Assembly (NCBI RefSeq): GCF_011386835.1
Contig: NC_088800.1
Location: forward strand, 51,861,439-51,925,438
Length of the DNA stretch: 64,000 nt
Source of the DNA: Chrysemys picta bellii
Lineage: Eukaryota; Chordata; Testudines; Emydidae
Direction of reading: 5' to 3'
Below are positions 1 to 11,880 of this stretch, piece after piece (the stretch's first letter is position 1; every line of letters starts with the position of its first letter). Position numbers and translations under genes: made by a program. The notes under the pieces were generated by a model that saw only the letters and a list, made by a program, of their open reading frames with translations, did no database searches and was not told the DNA's origin.

Positions 1-1440
1 GTTTGGTATCATCCGCAAACTTAATAAGCGTACTTTCTATGCCAATATCTAAGTCGTTGATGAAGATATTGAACAGAGCCGGTCCCAAAACAGACCCCTG
101 CGGTACCCCACTCGTTACGCCTTTCCAGCAGGATTGGGAACCATTAATAACAACTCTCTGAGTACGGTTATCCAGCCAGTTATGCACCCACCTTATAGTA
201 GCCCCATCTAAATTGTATTTGCCTAGTTTATCGATAAGAATATCATGCGAGACCGTATCAAATGCCTTACTAAAGTCTAGGTATACCACATCCACTGCTT
301 CACCCTTATCCACAAGGCTCGTTATCCTATCAAAGAAAGCTATCAGATTGGTTTGACATGATTTGTTCTTCACAAATCCATGCTGGCTGTTCCCTATCAC
401 CTTACCACCTTCCAAGTGTTTGCAGATTATTTCCTTAATTACTTGCTCCATTATCTTCCCTGGCACAGAAGTTAAACTCACTGGTCTGTAGTTTCCTGGG
501 TTGTTTTTATTTCCCTTTTTATAGATGGGCACTATATTTGCCCTTTTCCAGTCTTCTGGAATCTCTCCTGTCTCCCATGACTTTCCAAAGATAATAGCTA
601 GAGGCTCAGATACCTCCTCTATTAGCTCCTTGAGTATTCTAGGATGCATTTCATCAGGCCCGGGTGACTTGCAGGCATCTAACTTTTCTAAGTGATTTTT
701 AACTTGTTCTTTTTTTATTTTATCCGCTAAACCTACCCCCTTCCCATTAGCATTCACTATGTTAGGCATTCCTTCAGACTTCTCGGTGAAGACCGAAACA
801 AAGAAGTCATTAAGCATCTCTGCCATTTCCAAGTTTCCTGTTACTGTTTCTCCCTCTTCACTAAGCAGTGGGCCTACCCTGTCTTTGGTCTTCCTCTTGC
901 TTCTAATGTATTGATAAAAAGTCTTCTTGTTTCCTTTTATTCCTGTAGCTAGTTTGAGCTCATTTTGTGCCTTTGCCTTTCTAATCTTGCCCCTGCATTC
1001 CTGTGTTGTTTGCCTATATTCATCCTTTGTAATCTGTCCTAGTTTCCACTTTTTATATGACTCCTTTTTATTTTTTAGATCGTGCAAGATCTCGTGGTTA
1101 AGCCAAGGTGGTCTTTTGCCACATTTTCTATCTTTCCTAACCAGCGGAATAGCTTGCTTTTGGGCCCTTAATAGTGTCCCTTTGAAAAACTGCCAACTCT
1201 CCTCAGTTGTTTTTCCCCTCAGTCTTGATTCCCATGGGACCTTACCTATCAGCTCTCGGAGCTTCCCAAAATCTGCCTTCCTGAAATCCATTGTCTCTAT
1301 TTTGCTGTTCTCCCTTCTACCCTTCCTTAGAATTGCAAACTCTATGATTTCATGATCACTTTCACCCAGGCTGCCTTCTACTTTCACATTCTCAACGAGT
1401 TCCTCCCTATTTGTTAAAATCAAGTCTAGAACAGCTTCCC
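1..1440 (-). pseudogene. CR1 ORF2 part 2: end of endonuclease and reverse transcriptase
   Basis: Continues CR1 ORF2 in the next frame after the frameshift and stays open to the window edge by my reading. It begins with the last endonuclease motif (SDHE, coded near 1344-1364). A lysine-rich linker and the reverse transcriptase follow: [61 protein letters not shown] and, at positions 1-14, the catalytic FADDT motif. The thumb region and 3'UTR lie outside the window. Because every catalytic motif visible is intact, the copy is nearly functional, but the upstream frameshift and the missing 3' end prevent calling it active. Confidence 0.88.
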
Positions 1441-2040
1441 CCCAGTAGCTTTTTCAACCTTCTGAAATAAAAAGTTGTCTCCAATGCAGTCCAAGAATTT
1501 GTTGGATAGTCTGTGCCCCGCTGTGTTATTTTCCCAACATATATCCGGATAGTTGAAGTCCCCCATCACCACCAAATCTTGGGCTTTGGATGATTTTGTT
1601 AGTTGCTTGAAAAAAGCCTCATCCACCTCTTCCACCTGGTTAGGTGGCCTGTAGTAGACTCCTAGCATGACATCTCCCTTGTTTTTTGCCCCTTTTAGCC
1701 TAACCCAGAGACTCTCAACACTTCCGTCTCCTATGTCCATCTCTACCTCAGTCCAAGTGTGTACGTTTTTAATATATAAGGCAACACCTCCTCCCTTTTT
1801 CCCCTGTCTATCCTTCCTGAGCAAGCTGTACCCATCCACACCAACATTCCAATCATGTGTATTATCCCACCAAGTTTCAGTGATGCCAACAATGTCATAG
1901 TTGTATTTATTTATTAGCACTTCCAGTTCTTCCTGCTTATTCCCCATACTTCTCGCATTTGTATATAGGCATCTAAGATACTGGTTTGATCTTTCCTCCC
2001 AGTTTTGTCCTGACTCTTTCTCTCTGCCAATATAGCCCAC
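1426..2040 (-). pseudogene. CR1 ORF2 part 1: APE-type endonuclease, ends at a frameshift
   Basis: N-terminal part of CR1 ORF2 encoding most of the apurinic-type endonuclease. Visible motifs are NARSM near the start, the catalytic-glutamate block [21 protein letters not shown] and [10 protein letters not shown]. Position 2040 is a GTG and the true start is uncertain, because ORF2 of CR1 elements often begins close to or overlapping the ORF1 stop. The frame shifts within a run of six C (1438-1443 on the plus strand) and hits a stop at 1426. One extra base in that run would rejoin the downstream frame, so this is either a 1-base deletion or a homopolymer sequencing error. The break lies between the GDFN and SDH motifs, so the endonuclease domain is interrupted. 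Confidence 0.88.
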
Positions 2041-2123
2041 ACTCCCTCTCGTTTCCGACCCATCTCCCCGGTCTCCATGTTCCCCACTTACCTGTGGGCT
2101 TTGCTCACCTGTCCCCGTCGAAC

Positions 2124-3107
2124 CTAGTTTAAAGCCCTCCTCACTAGATTAGCCAGTCTGTGTCCGAATAGGGTCTTTCCCCTCCTCGAAAGGTGAACGC
2201 CATCTCTGCCTAGCAGTCCTTCCTCGAATAGCATCCCGTGGTCTAGGAAGCCAAAGCCCTCCTGGCGACACCATCTTCGCAGCCAGGCATTCACCTCCAT
2301 GATGCATCTGTCTCTGCCCGGGCCCCTACCTTTGACAGGAAGAATTGAAGAGAATACCACCTGCGCTCCAAACTCCTTCACCCGTACTCCCAGAGCCCTG
2401 TAGTCACTCTTGATCCGCTCAGTGTCACACCGCGCAGTATCATTTGTGCCCACATGGATGAGTAGCATGGGGTAGTAGTCAGAGGGCTGGATAATCCTCG
2501 ACAATGCCTCCGTAACGTCTCGGATATGGGCCCCCGGCAGGCACCATACCTCCCGAGATGAAATGTCAGGGCGACAGATGGGTGCCTCCGTCCCCCTCAG
2601 CAGAGAGTCTCCGACCACCACTACCCTACGTTTCCTATTCGCAGTGGTGGCAGCAGACTTTCCAGCCTTAGGGGTACGAGGCTTCTCCTCCTTTACTGTA
2701 GGGAGTGATTCATTCTTTCCTGTATCAAGAAGAGCATAACGGTTACCTATAACCACGGCAGGAGGGTTCGGAGCAAGGGTGGAGCACTGCCTGCTGCCAG
2801 AAGTAACCAGCTGCCAGTGTCCACCCTGAGCCATCTCCTCCTCCACCAGTGGTGTATCAGCAGTCCTGTGTACTGGGACAGCTACCTCAGCTGTCTCCAC
2901 ATGGACACTGTCGAGGAATTGCTCGTGGATTCGGATGCTCCTCAACCTAGCCACCTCCTCCTGTAGCTCTCCCACCTGCTGCCTGAGAGATTCCACCAGC
3001 AGGCACCTCTCACATTGGATGGTCCCCGCAGCCTGGATATCAGTAAGTGGAAATTGCAAGTTACAGTCTTTGCAAAACCACACCAGGATCTGGGTAGAGG
3101 CATCCAT
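2124..3107 (-). CDS. CR1 ORF1 protein with zinc-ribbon and SGNH esterase domain
   Basis: ORF1 of the CR1 element, 327 residues from the ATG at 3107. The frame stays open upstream to 3263, but that part looks like 5'UTR, so the MDAST start was chosen. The N-terminus has two CxxC pairs (C12/C15 and C32/C35), a probable zinc ribbon. A leucine-rich coiled-coil-like helix follows (about 36-58), then a polar linker. From about residue 160 there is an SGNH/GDSL hydrolase fold: GDSLLRG (nucleophile S168), GTND (220-223) and DGVH (D302, H305). All the expected catalytic residues are present. CR1 ORF1 proteins of this type are known to carry an esterase domain whose role in retrotransposition is unclear; nucleic-acid binding by the N-terminus is inferred. 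No internal stop is seen. Confidence 0.88.
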   Translation of the reverse strand: MDASTQILVWFCKDCNLQFPLTDIQAAGTIQCERCLLVESLRQQVGELQEEVARLRSIRIHEQFLDSVHVETAEVAVPVHRTADTPLVEEEMAQGGHWQLVTSGSRQCSTLAPNPPAVVIGNRYALLDTGKNESLPTVKEEKPRTPKAGKSAATTANRKRRVVVVGDSLLRGTEAPICRPDISSREVWCLPGAHIRDVTEALSRIIQPSDYYPMLLIHVGTNDTARCDTERIKSDYRALGVRVKEFGAQVVFSSILPVKGRGPGRDRCIMEVNAWLRRWCRQEGFGFLDHGMLFEEGLLGRDGVHLSRRGKTLFGHRLANLVRRALN

Positions 3108-3242
3108 GCTCAGGCGCTCTGTCTGGCTACAGGCACAGGTGGAGGAGACAGTAGCAGTGCTGGCACATAAGACCAGACGACAATATATGGTCCATGAAAG
3201 GGTTTGACAAATCCTGCTTCTACCACATATGGCTCTGGAGCA

Positions 3243-3760
3243 GGAGCATCTGGAATACTGCATTCAGTTCTACATACCACGTTAGCAGAAAGGTTGACAA
3301 ATTTAAGGGAATTCAGAAAAGAACAAAAGTCAGGAGACTGGGTTGATGAATGAGACTAGATTAAAAGAGCTAATGATACACACTTCGGGTCCTGGTCAAT
3401 TTGGGAGTTGAAGGAGTGAGGAAGAAGAGATTGACATAGGACTACAACTATTTGAATCAAGTAAACATTGAGAAGAGAGGAAATTGAGATGATCCAGTGG
3501 GAATTAACTAGGAATAATTGGATGAAATTAAGAAACAGGAATTTAGGTTAGGAAGTTTTTACAGCTATCCAACAGTGAAATTGATTAGACTGTACATAAG
3601 GTCAGGAGTGAAAGACCAGTCTATTGAGACATTTAAACAATGGACTGAACAGTATATTAGTAAGTGTACAGGAGGGAACAATTTTATATTTTCAGAGAGT
3701 TACAGACTAGATCTTTTCCTTCAGATTTCTGATAATATTGTCACTAATTGGGAATAAATC
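3243..3760 (+). repeat. Old CR1/L3-like LINE relic, opposite orientation
   Basis: Strongly decayed sequence that reads on the plus strand like the C-terminal part of a CR1/L3 ORF2. A 'ctggaatactgcattcag' block is followed by a 'ttcagaaaagaacaaaa' block, then purine-rich text resembling the usual RT tail. No frame is open over its length. It abuts the 5' end of the young minus-strand CR1, so that element may have inserted into this relic. Family assignment is by resemblance only. Confidence 0.45.
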
Positions 3761-4935
3761 ACTTGAGCAAGGAAACAGTGTGTACAGCTCAAGCAATTGA
3801 TGGAACAAAAGGCATATATGCTCACATTTGAGAGGTGTACTATGCCTTGGCAGAATCCTTCGGGAAATGTACGTTTACTGTATGCACTACATTCAAGCAG
3901 CTGAAAATTCTCTCCCCTCCTTTCCCACAAGAGTACTTATTAAAAACAAACTTCATCTGAACTAGCTCCTCCTGCATATCTAAAAGGCTACAGCACTGTA
4001 GCAGTCACTTGTTCTCAGTTTTAAATTTCTGCTTTAATGTAGGCTATATTTAACTATTTTCTGTCCAATGCAAATTATAGAGCAACCAGGGATAACTCTC
4101 CACAAATTCAACACTGCCTTTTATTCAGATTACAAGAACTAGAGGTTACAGAGTATTAGCCTTAGAATTACTGTGCGGTGTGTGGAGGCTACCTGGCTTT
4201 GTACTGAGGTGCTGGTGTCAAGCAGAGCATAATCAAGATGAGGACCAGAAAAGGAGGCGGTGTGATTCTCTCTCGATGAGCTGTGCAAGAGGCTACCTCT
4301 GAGAAAGCAACTGCTTTTTCAATATAGAGCATGTTGAGTGTTTCTTGCAGGTGCAGCACCATTGTGAAGGTCTGTTAACAGAATGTGTCAAATGCAGGAG
4401 ATGCCTTCTGTTCAGAGATTGCAATGTTAGGAATGTTCAGTCAAGGGAGCTGGCAGTCTGATAGGTAAATATTCCCAAGTGCTTTACAATCTACTGCTGT
4501 TCAGATGTTAAACACAGAGTTTCACTAGTGTGGGTAAGAGCAGCAAGATTATTTGAAGGTCAGGCTTGTAGCAAAGGTGATGTTCTGGATGGGCTTCATA
4601 AAGCCAATAACTTTGCCTTATTAACAAACTGATGGTATCTTCCCTCCAAGCCAGTCTTCTTCATAGGTCTTGCAACATAGGTCGTGACAAGTTCCAGAAG
4701 CAAAATTTAAATGCTTGATCCTCAATAGGAGCACTTAATATGAATTAGTCCTGAGCAGCCAGTAAAGTAATCTGGTCGTAGACCTCTCCAATTCAGTAGC
4801 TGATGGCAGAAGGACAGAGTGGATATAATAGGTGACATTTACACACCTGGGTTCAGAACGCTTTTTCTAAGATGGAAGGGTAATTTAAAAAGGCATTTTT
4901 GCAGCCTACAGAATTTGAGTGAGTTTTACATGTAA
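3761..4935. other. No recognisable feature
   Basis: AT-rich unique-looking sequence. No convincing exon, RNA gene or repeat was seen. It may be RAB40C intron or flanking DNA. Confidence 0.4.
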
Positions 4936-5460
4936 TGCTGTAAAATGGCTCTGCTTAGGGACATAGAAAATGCTATAGTAGATCAGACCAATGGGCTGTC
5001 TAGTCCAATACCCTACAAGTGGCCAATATCAGACACGTCAGAGAGAAGAGCAAGAAACCTGATAAGGAATATTCGCACACAGTGAAAGGGGTTATCTGTC
5101 CACTTAATGACTAGCTTATGCTCTGAAGCATGAGTGTTTATATCCCTTATTTTTTATTCTCATGCAACTGCAGAGGTTCTTATTATCCACAAAGTGTCTA
5201 TGTGGAACTGTGCTAAAATCTTGGACTATCTTGTGGTTATAAATTCCACAGGCTAATTATGCTTTGCACACAGCGACAGACTCCTTATGCCACACGTTGA
5301 CCCATGTTCTGGATGGCAGAGCAAAATGCAGAGACTGTCCATCCAAAACTTTAATTTGGGTGAGTGACCCACAGCAATAGCCTTTTGATTCCAGATTAGG
5401 CCAATGATCCCTCCTGCAGCTGGCTGGATAACAGGAGTTTCCTGACAGTCAAGAGTTGCA
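4936..5460 (-). repeat. CR1-like LINE 3' region, minus orientation, decayed
   Basis: The plus strand reads 'gatcagaccaatgggctg' followed by 'tctagtccaatacc'. This is the reverse complement of the common reptile LINE tail that tells of 'ggactagatggaccattggtctgatcc'-like text. Further right, 'ttccacaggctaattatg' matches the same consensus as I remember it. The copy has many substitutions and indels and no coding content. Subfamily is uncertain. The same tail type occurs on the other strand near 54930-55030. Confidence 0.55.
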
Positions 5461-8343
5461 ATTGTCTTCTTCCTCTGCCCCAGACAAACTCAGTCACTTT
5501 TCCTAGACTGCACATTGGCTTAGACTGCCCCACCCCCTCTGACCATTCGTGGAAGAGGATCATGACCCCTAGAACACCAACAACTTAACTGGTTATACTC
5601 TGAGTGGAGAATGATGGGTCACTGCATGTTAAAAGTCAGAAACTAAGAGACAGGAATAGTAATTTCAAATCTGTGTTGTTACAAAGCACCGTCCCACAGA
5701 CCTTGTAACAAAAGCAACATTTCCACTTCTAGATTTCAGTATTCAACAAAACTTCTCTGAAGAGATTATTAAAGTAGCTGGTAGCAGTAATTCCAATACC
5801 CAGGAACTGAGACGCTCATTGCGGAGCTGGCCTGCAAAAAGCCATGGACACTGGCTGATCCACAAGCAGCAGTCCTGGCCCCAGCTTCTCTATCATATCC
5901 AGCGTTAAAGATGCTCCAATAAGAATGTATGAAGTAGGTTGGGGAAGAAGGGGTGCAAAATTATACATGCAACACAAATGAGAGCAATGAATCAGTATTT
6001 CCCATGTCATCTATATGGAATGATCATGTTCCCCACAAATCCTTTAATTTGAAACACTACAGCAGGCAGAAGCCACCTGGGACCCATTTTCCTGCATAAT
6101 GACTGTATTCCACAAGGAAGTGGAAGCTATAACAGAGGGCTGCTTTGAAAAGATGGTTGTTCCCCATGGAGTCAGACAGGCATGCAGTGAACAACAGGAA
6201 GCAATGTCTGCTTTATGGGGACCTTCTGCATTGGCAGCAGGAAAGATTCACTACCTTCTCCGCCAAAAGGTCCATGGAGGCTTCAAAGTTCCTTGTAATT
6301 ATTATTTCCCTGGCACTGTTTTAGCAGTCATCTTCCTTTGCACCACTACAGACAGACACACCGTGGTACCACAGCCCTCAGGGACTATAAAATAAAGCAT
6401 GAAGTCAGATTCTAAAAAATGGCCACTCATCTGCCCTTCCTCTGCATTTACATTCTCATTCCGAGGAACAGTTTCAATGTGTATTACCTGGCACACAATA
6501 TGGCCTATTTTATATAGGTTTATACATTTTCATCTGAGCTTTGTTTGCTTGTTTACAGATCTGTAGCCAGAAAGGTCCATGGTAAGATTCACTCACGTAA
6601 AACAGATGCATTAGAGCTTACAAAACAGAAGGTGAACCCCAAAAGATCAGGAGGATAGAGTTAACGCTCAAAATTCTGACTGACCTTCCACTCCTAACGG
6701 CTCCCTTCCGGTCTTCACAAGAAGGTGAGTGAAGGACGGAGTTATCAGTCTTGGTTGTGAGACTGAGCTTTGAATGGTTTCTTGCTTGTTTGCATAAGTT
6801 AACACAAACATTAACAGTTTTTCATTCCATTTCTCTAACAAAACCATCAAATGAGTCCATATGGCCCTCTTCACTCTTGCACACTGACAATGTAGCTTAC
6901 CTGCTATCAGTTTAAAGGGTATTTTATACTATGGTATGCAATGAGTGCTAGTTATACATTCAGAACTTTCTATCAGCTATGAAAACAGCTGATGGGAATG
7001 GTATAGAAATACCCCACATGCACACAGGATGCAGGTATTTAGGATCCCTGATAATGTAGTAACAATGGTATTTAGAAAATATTGCCATGGCATAAATGCA
7101 CAGCAAAAGAAAATGCAGTTAACCTTGAGGAGCTACTTTCCATCTATAGATCACAAACTGTAAGTGGCCCTAAGTCTTCCAGAAAAATCCATTACAAATA
7201 AATAAACATTGTCTTGAGCTAAAAAAAGTGAAGCTTTATGTTAAAACAATGGATAAACACAGAAGACACCTGAACCTAGATTTACCAGTGGTAAGGAATT
7301 TCTCAGCTCAGAATTATAAGCCATGGAAAGATGGGGTTTCCAACGGATGTAGAGCGTGACAGAAGCTTTTCATATTCATCCAATTTGTGTATTCTTTAAA
7401 TATCTTATTTAGTAGATATAAAAATGCTCATCTTCACTGCCAAATAATAGGGATATAACTTGTTTAAAAGATGCAAGGTGAGAGAGGTAAACAACCACAA
7501 CCAGTCAACTCAGGCCTGTGCTTTCTATGGTCAATAGATTTCATTTTTAAAAGATATAGTAAAGTTCCCAGGTAGGATAATATCAGAATAATGCCCGATA
7601 GTACATGAAGTGCTAGGACTGAAGTACCAGTCAGATCAGAAGGAGTGGAAACTATTTACTGATAATGTCACTACACTGGAAACAGTTAATAAAGCCTCTT
7701 TAATTTGATAGCAGCAAGGGAAGGTCTCAGTCTACACCAAGCACTCTGAAAGAACCATAGTGACTATGACAATTATGCTCTCTTACAGTGCAGCATGCTG
7801 GTTTCTGTCTCTTGCCTGGTCTATCCAGTAGCCATTTGGTCTAAAGCCTGTGGCACTTCCTGCTCACCAGAACATCAAATGCAAGATCTATTCTTGCTGC
7901 AGGTCATGATGGGCTGCAGCTGCAAGGAGCTTTGAGTCTTAATTCTTCACTCTTAAATTCTTTGTTACTACATGTGGCCATTAGGAGTTATGACTCTTCC
8001 TCTTTTAAGTCCAGGAATTTATCCCTAGAAGTGGTCAAGCAGCAGCATACCCATGTTTGGGAAGGATCTGCAGAAGCTTCATATTAGTTGCCTCCAACTA
8101 AAGTGTAAATGGTTTGGACTACATTGCAGAAAGTGGGCTTGGGTCTGGGAAACTGGGGTACCCAGAACGAACTGACAAGAGGCTTAGCATCGGGGCATCA
8201 GAAGATCCTGAAAATGAGGGAAAACAACTTACCTGCTGACTTGCAGTTACTACAGTTATGAAAGACTTTAAACAAAACTTGCTCTGAACTCTCTCCCTGT
8301 GTATATCCAACAATTTTTTTCATCTTTCACTTAAAATGTAAAC
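5461..8343. other. No recognisable feature
   Basis: AT-rich stretch without a supported gene or repeat. Short ORFs here have no recognisable domains and no splice-site support. If RAB40C continues beyond the window this is intronic. Confidence 0.4.
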
Positions 8344-8648
8344 CAGGGGTCAGCAACCTTTCAGAAGTGGTGTGCCGAGTCTTCATTTATTCACTCTAAT
8401 TTAAGGTTTCGCGTGCCAGTAATACATTTTAACGTTTTTAGGTGGTCTCTTTCTATAAGTCTATAATATATAACTAAACTATTGTTGTATGTAAAGTAAG
8501 CAAGGTTTTTAAAATGTTTAAGAAGCTTCATTTAAAATTAAAATGCAGAGCCCCCCGGACCAGTGGCCAGGACCCAAGCAGTGTGACGGCCACTGAAAAT
8601 CAGCTTGCGTGCTGCCTTTGGCATGCATGCCATAGGTTGCCTACCCCG
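8344..8648. mobile_element. Non-autonomous hAT element with perfect 8-bp target duplication
   Basis: 305-bp element beginning 'caggggtcagcaacc' and ending 'ggttgcctaccccg', imperfect terminal inverted repeats of about 15 bp. It is flanked by identical 8-bp direct repeats 'atgtaaac' (8336-8343 and 8649-8656), the hallmark of hAT transposition. There is no transposase frame inside. The interior is AT-rich with a GC-richer 3' third. Confidence 0.9.
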
Positions 8649-9249
8649 ATGTAAACTTTGGCACATGGACGGTCTGTGTTTGGTGAGTGTACAGCACCTA
8701 GCACAATGGGGTTGTGCTTAATGACAGGGGTTCCGAGGTACTGTACAATACAAATAAGTATTGCAAATTGGATTTTGTACATGGACAGCAGCAGAATTCA
8801 TGTTCTGACACACCTGCAAAGAGTCCAGATTTGTAGAATACTTCATTCTTCAGCTTCTCTCTCTGCAATCCAGCAGAGAGAACTTAAGCAGCTAGTTTCC
8901 ATTCACAGTAGAACTTTGTTCAAGGCCTCATTTAAGGATAGCAACTGCATCTGAAAATTGTGTTCTGAGCCAGAAGCAAATCTGTTCCTAAAGTTCCAAA
9001 CAATTCCAATGAACACTCAGGAAGCCAGAGAAACAGTCAAGGCTCAGTCTAGAATTGGGAATGTTAAGTGGATTTGGTCTTCAAAAGAAAATCAAGACTG
9101 ATTTTATGCATAGAAGCAACACAGACAAAAGTTTTCATGATTTACAGTTCAGTTAGCCATAAAATTATACAGCTGCACTTGGTAACAAAGACTGAGGGAA
9201 ATCAGAGGGCATCATAACAATCTGCATTGTTAGATTACAATACAGATGC

Positions 9250-10450
9250 TGTGACGGGTTGGATCACAGAAACCTCCTTGGGAGCTGCCACCCGATGTGC
9301 AAAGACTACCCCTGTTTCTGCTTTCCCTGCCAGCTCAGGACTCCACCACCCTGTCTTGCTGAGCCAGACACTCCTGTCTGGCTCCAGACACAGATCCAGG
9401 GTCTGAATCACTTGTCCCAAAGCTGCAAGTTTACCCGAAAACAGCTCATAGTAGTGTGCTTGTCTTTAGCACTCAGATGCTCAACTCCCAATGGGGTCTA
9501 AACCCAGATAAATCCGTTTTGCCCTGCATAAAGCTTATGCAGGGCAAACTCATAAATTGTTCGCCCTCTATAACACTGATAGAGAGATATGCACAGTTGT
9601 TTGCTCCCCCAGGTATTAATACATACTCTGAGTGAATTACTAAATAGAAAGTGATTTTATTAAATACAGACAGTAGGATTTAAGTGGTTCAAAATAGTAA
9701 CAGACAGAACAAAGTAAGTCACCAAGCAAAATAAAATAAAATGCGCAAATCTATGTCTAATCAAACTAAATACAGATAATCTCACCCTCAGAGATGCTTC
9801 AGTAAGTTTTTTCTCAGACTGGACACCTTCTAGGTCTGGGCACAATTCTTTCCCCTGGTACAGCTCTTGTTGCAGCTCAGGTGGTAGCTAGGGGATTCTC
9901 CATGATGGCTCCTCCCTCTCTCTGTTCTCTTCCCCCCTTTATATATCTTTTGCATAAGGCGGGAACTCTTTGTCCCTCTGGGTTTCCACCCCCTCCACCC
10001 CCCCTCACTGGAAAAGCACCAGGTTAAAGATGGATTCCAGTTCAGGTGACATGATCACATGTCACTGCAAGACTTCATTACTCACTTGCCAGCACACACA
10101 TATACAGGAAGACTCACAGGTAAATACAGCCATCTGCAGACAATGGGAGTCATCAAGATTCCAAACCATCATTAATGGTCCACACTTTACACAATTACAA
10201 TAGGCCCTCAGAGTTACATTTTATATTTCTAGTTTTAGATACAAGAGTGGTACATTTATACAAATCAGATGATCATACTCAGTAGATTATAAGCTTTGTA
10301 ATGATACCTTACAAGAGACCTTTTGCATGAAGCATATCCCAGTTACGTTACATTCACTTATTACCGTATTTTCTCTAAAACTATCTCAGTTACATTATAT
10401 TGACTTATTATCAAGTTTTTATAAAACCATATAGACTGCACAACGTCACA
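9250..10450 (-). mobile_element. Solo LTR, 1.2 kb, 5-bp target duplication
   Basis: The unit starts 'tgtgacgggttgg' and ends 'caacgtcaca', giving TG...CA-type ends with a 7-bp inverted tip (tgtgacg). It is flanked by direct 5-bp repeats 'gatgc' (9245-9249 and 10451-10455). On the minus strand it has an AATAAA signal near 9655-9665 and a block 'cttgtaaggtatcatt' shared in diverged form with the LTR-like units at 38.7, 48.3 and 55.5 kb. No internal retroviral or gypsy genes adjoin it, so it is a solo LTR formed by recombination. The superfamily (ERV or gypsy) cannot be decided from the LTR alone. Confidence 0.75.
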
Positions 10451-11539
10451 GATGCAATTATAGATCTGCTCTGAGACAAATATTCAGTACGGTAGAGATC
10501 ATTTCAGGGGAACACAAATATTGTGTTTTGGGGAAAAGCTATGTTCCAAAGCCTGGAATTTTAGAGATAAAATTTCTGTTTCTTAAAAAACAAAAAACAA
10601 AAACAAATAAACACCCTTAACCCTGGATAGCATGTAGTACTTTGGAAGTATGGAGCACAGGCACCATGCAGAATTCATAGATGTACGCTTCAAAACCTGT
10701 GTATGGCATCAATGCCTAGTTTGGGCAACACAGCTGATGAAAGTTTCCTAGAGTGCAAACATAGCAGCTTGCAGATTTTAGAATGCTGGGGTGTTCTAGA
10801 TGCACATGGACATAGCTTCTAATAACTTAAAACACGTATGAAGAATTTTCACAGGCACTACTCTTCACCAAAGCCAGCTGTTTAAAACAAATTCAGTATT
10901 TCTAAGCCATACCATTTGAATCATCACATTCCAGCAACACACCAGGAAAGCATTCAAGTAGTGAAAACAGCCCAATTTTTGGACCATATTATCTCCAAAT
11001 TCCTTGACCCAATTTGCCCCAAACTATCCAAGGGAAAAATAAATAAAAAGAACTGCGGCACTGAATCACACCTGGGGAATTCCAGGTAAATTGGTTAGGT
11101 CTGGAAAAGTTAAAAAAGTGTCAAAAACATCAGGTTTACAATGGTCCAATCATAATTATGGAGAGATCAGTGTTCATAATGAATAGAGGAGGAGGTTGGG
11201 ACCCCTACTCTTGGCTGCAGTTCTCCTTATAGCACCCTCAAGCGCTGAAGTTTCGCACATCAGTTTGCATTTCCAATTGCTGACAGCTACAACACTGCAT
11301 ACAACACTTCCCAAGGTATCTGACCCTCCCAACTTGCTCTAAAATTAAAGGTACGCTCCTTTATAAATTCTGCAGTGTTCCAGCAATATTGCTTCAGATC
11401 TGAATAGGAGAGACTTCGTTTCCAAGCAAGCTACTCTCAAGCAGAGACTACACAGTTAATTAAAACCCCAATGAGCCCTCCTTTTGATCTATAGTCAGTG
11501 CACAGCTCTGGCCTGTGAAGAGTTCAGTCCAGTTTTCTT

Positions 11540-11544
<5 letters not shown>
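10451..11544. other. No recognisable feature
   Basis: AT-rich unique sequence. No exon or repeat was supported. Confidence 0.35.

Positions 11545-11589
<45 letters not shown>
11545..11589. repeat. Poly(A) tract, 45 bp
   Basis: Uninterrupted run of A, directly seen. No poly(A)-tailed retroposed gene could be recognised just upstream, so it is called a simple repeat. Its length is likely to vary. Confidence 0.9.
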
Positions 11590-11593
<4 letters not shown>

Positions 11594-11880
11594 GGAAAGT
11601 ATAAGGTCTCTTTAGGGATGCAGTAGTGTCAAGGAAGAGAAAGAACAGAGAGAATTAAGATGCATGGGGGCAGGCAGAGAGAAAAAGAGCCACTCATACT
11701 TGCAAACACGGAACTACTTCCCTAATTACTTTCCTCATTTGAGAGGCTAAACATTCATTTGGCTGCAAGTCTAGATGATGCCAGAGTTTTAAGTTTTAAA
11801 GGGACATTGTATATTTTAAAATTGTACTATGAGTTTTTAACCTAATGTTAAAAGCAACACCTATGAGGATAGAGGCTAAG

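Larger units (their letters stand above)
1..3240 (-). mobile_element. Young CR1 LINE, 3' part beyond window edge
   Basis: Read on the minus strand, this stretch carries a CR1-type non-LTR retrotransposon in the order 5'UTR, ORF1, ORF2. It leaves the window at position 1 within the reverse transcriptase. ORF1 is fully open. ORF2 is open apart from one 1-base frameshift at a C6 run (1438-1443). The 5' boundary is approximate: sequence right of about 3240 resembles an older LINE in the opposite orientation, which may be the insertion target. CR1 elements have no long terminal repeats, and target duplications are often hard to see, so none is claimed. The near-complete coding capacity indicates a geologically recent insertion, unlike the other LINE pieces in the window. 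Confidence 0.93.

Noticed and set aside
11500..11600. Poly(A) tract as tail of a processed pseudogene
   Set aside because: No coding homology upstream and no flanking duplication was seen.
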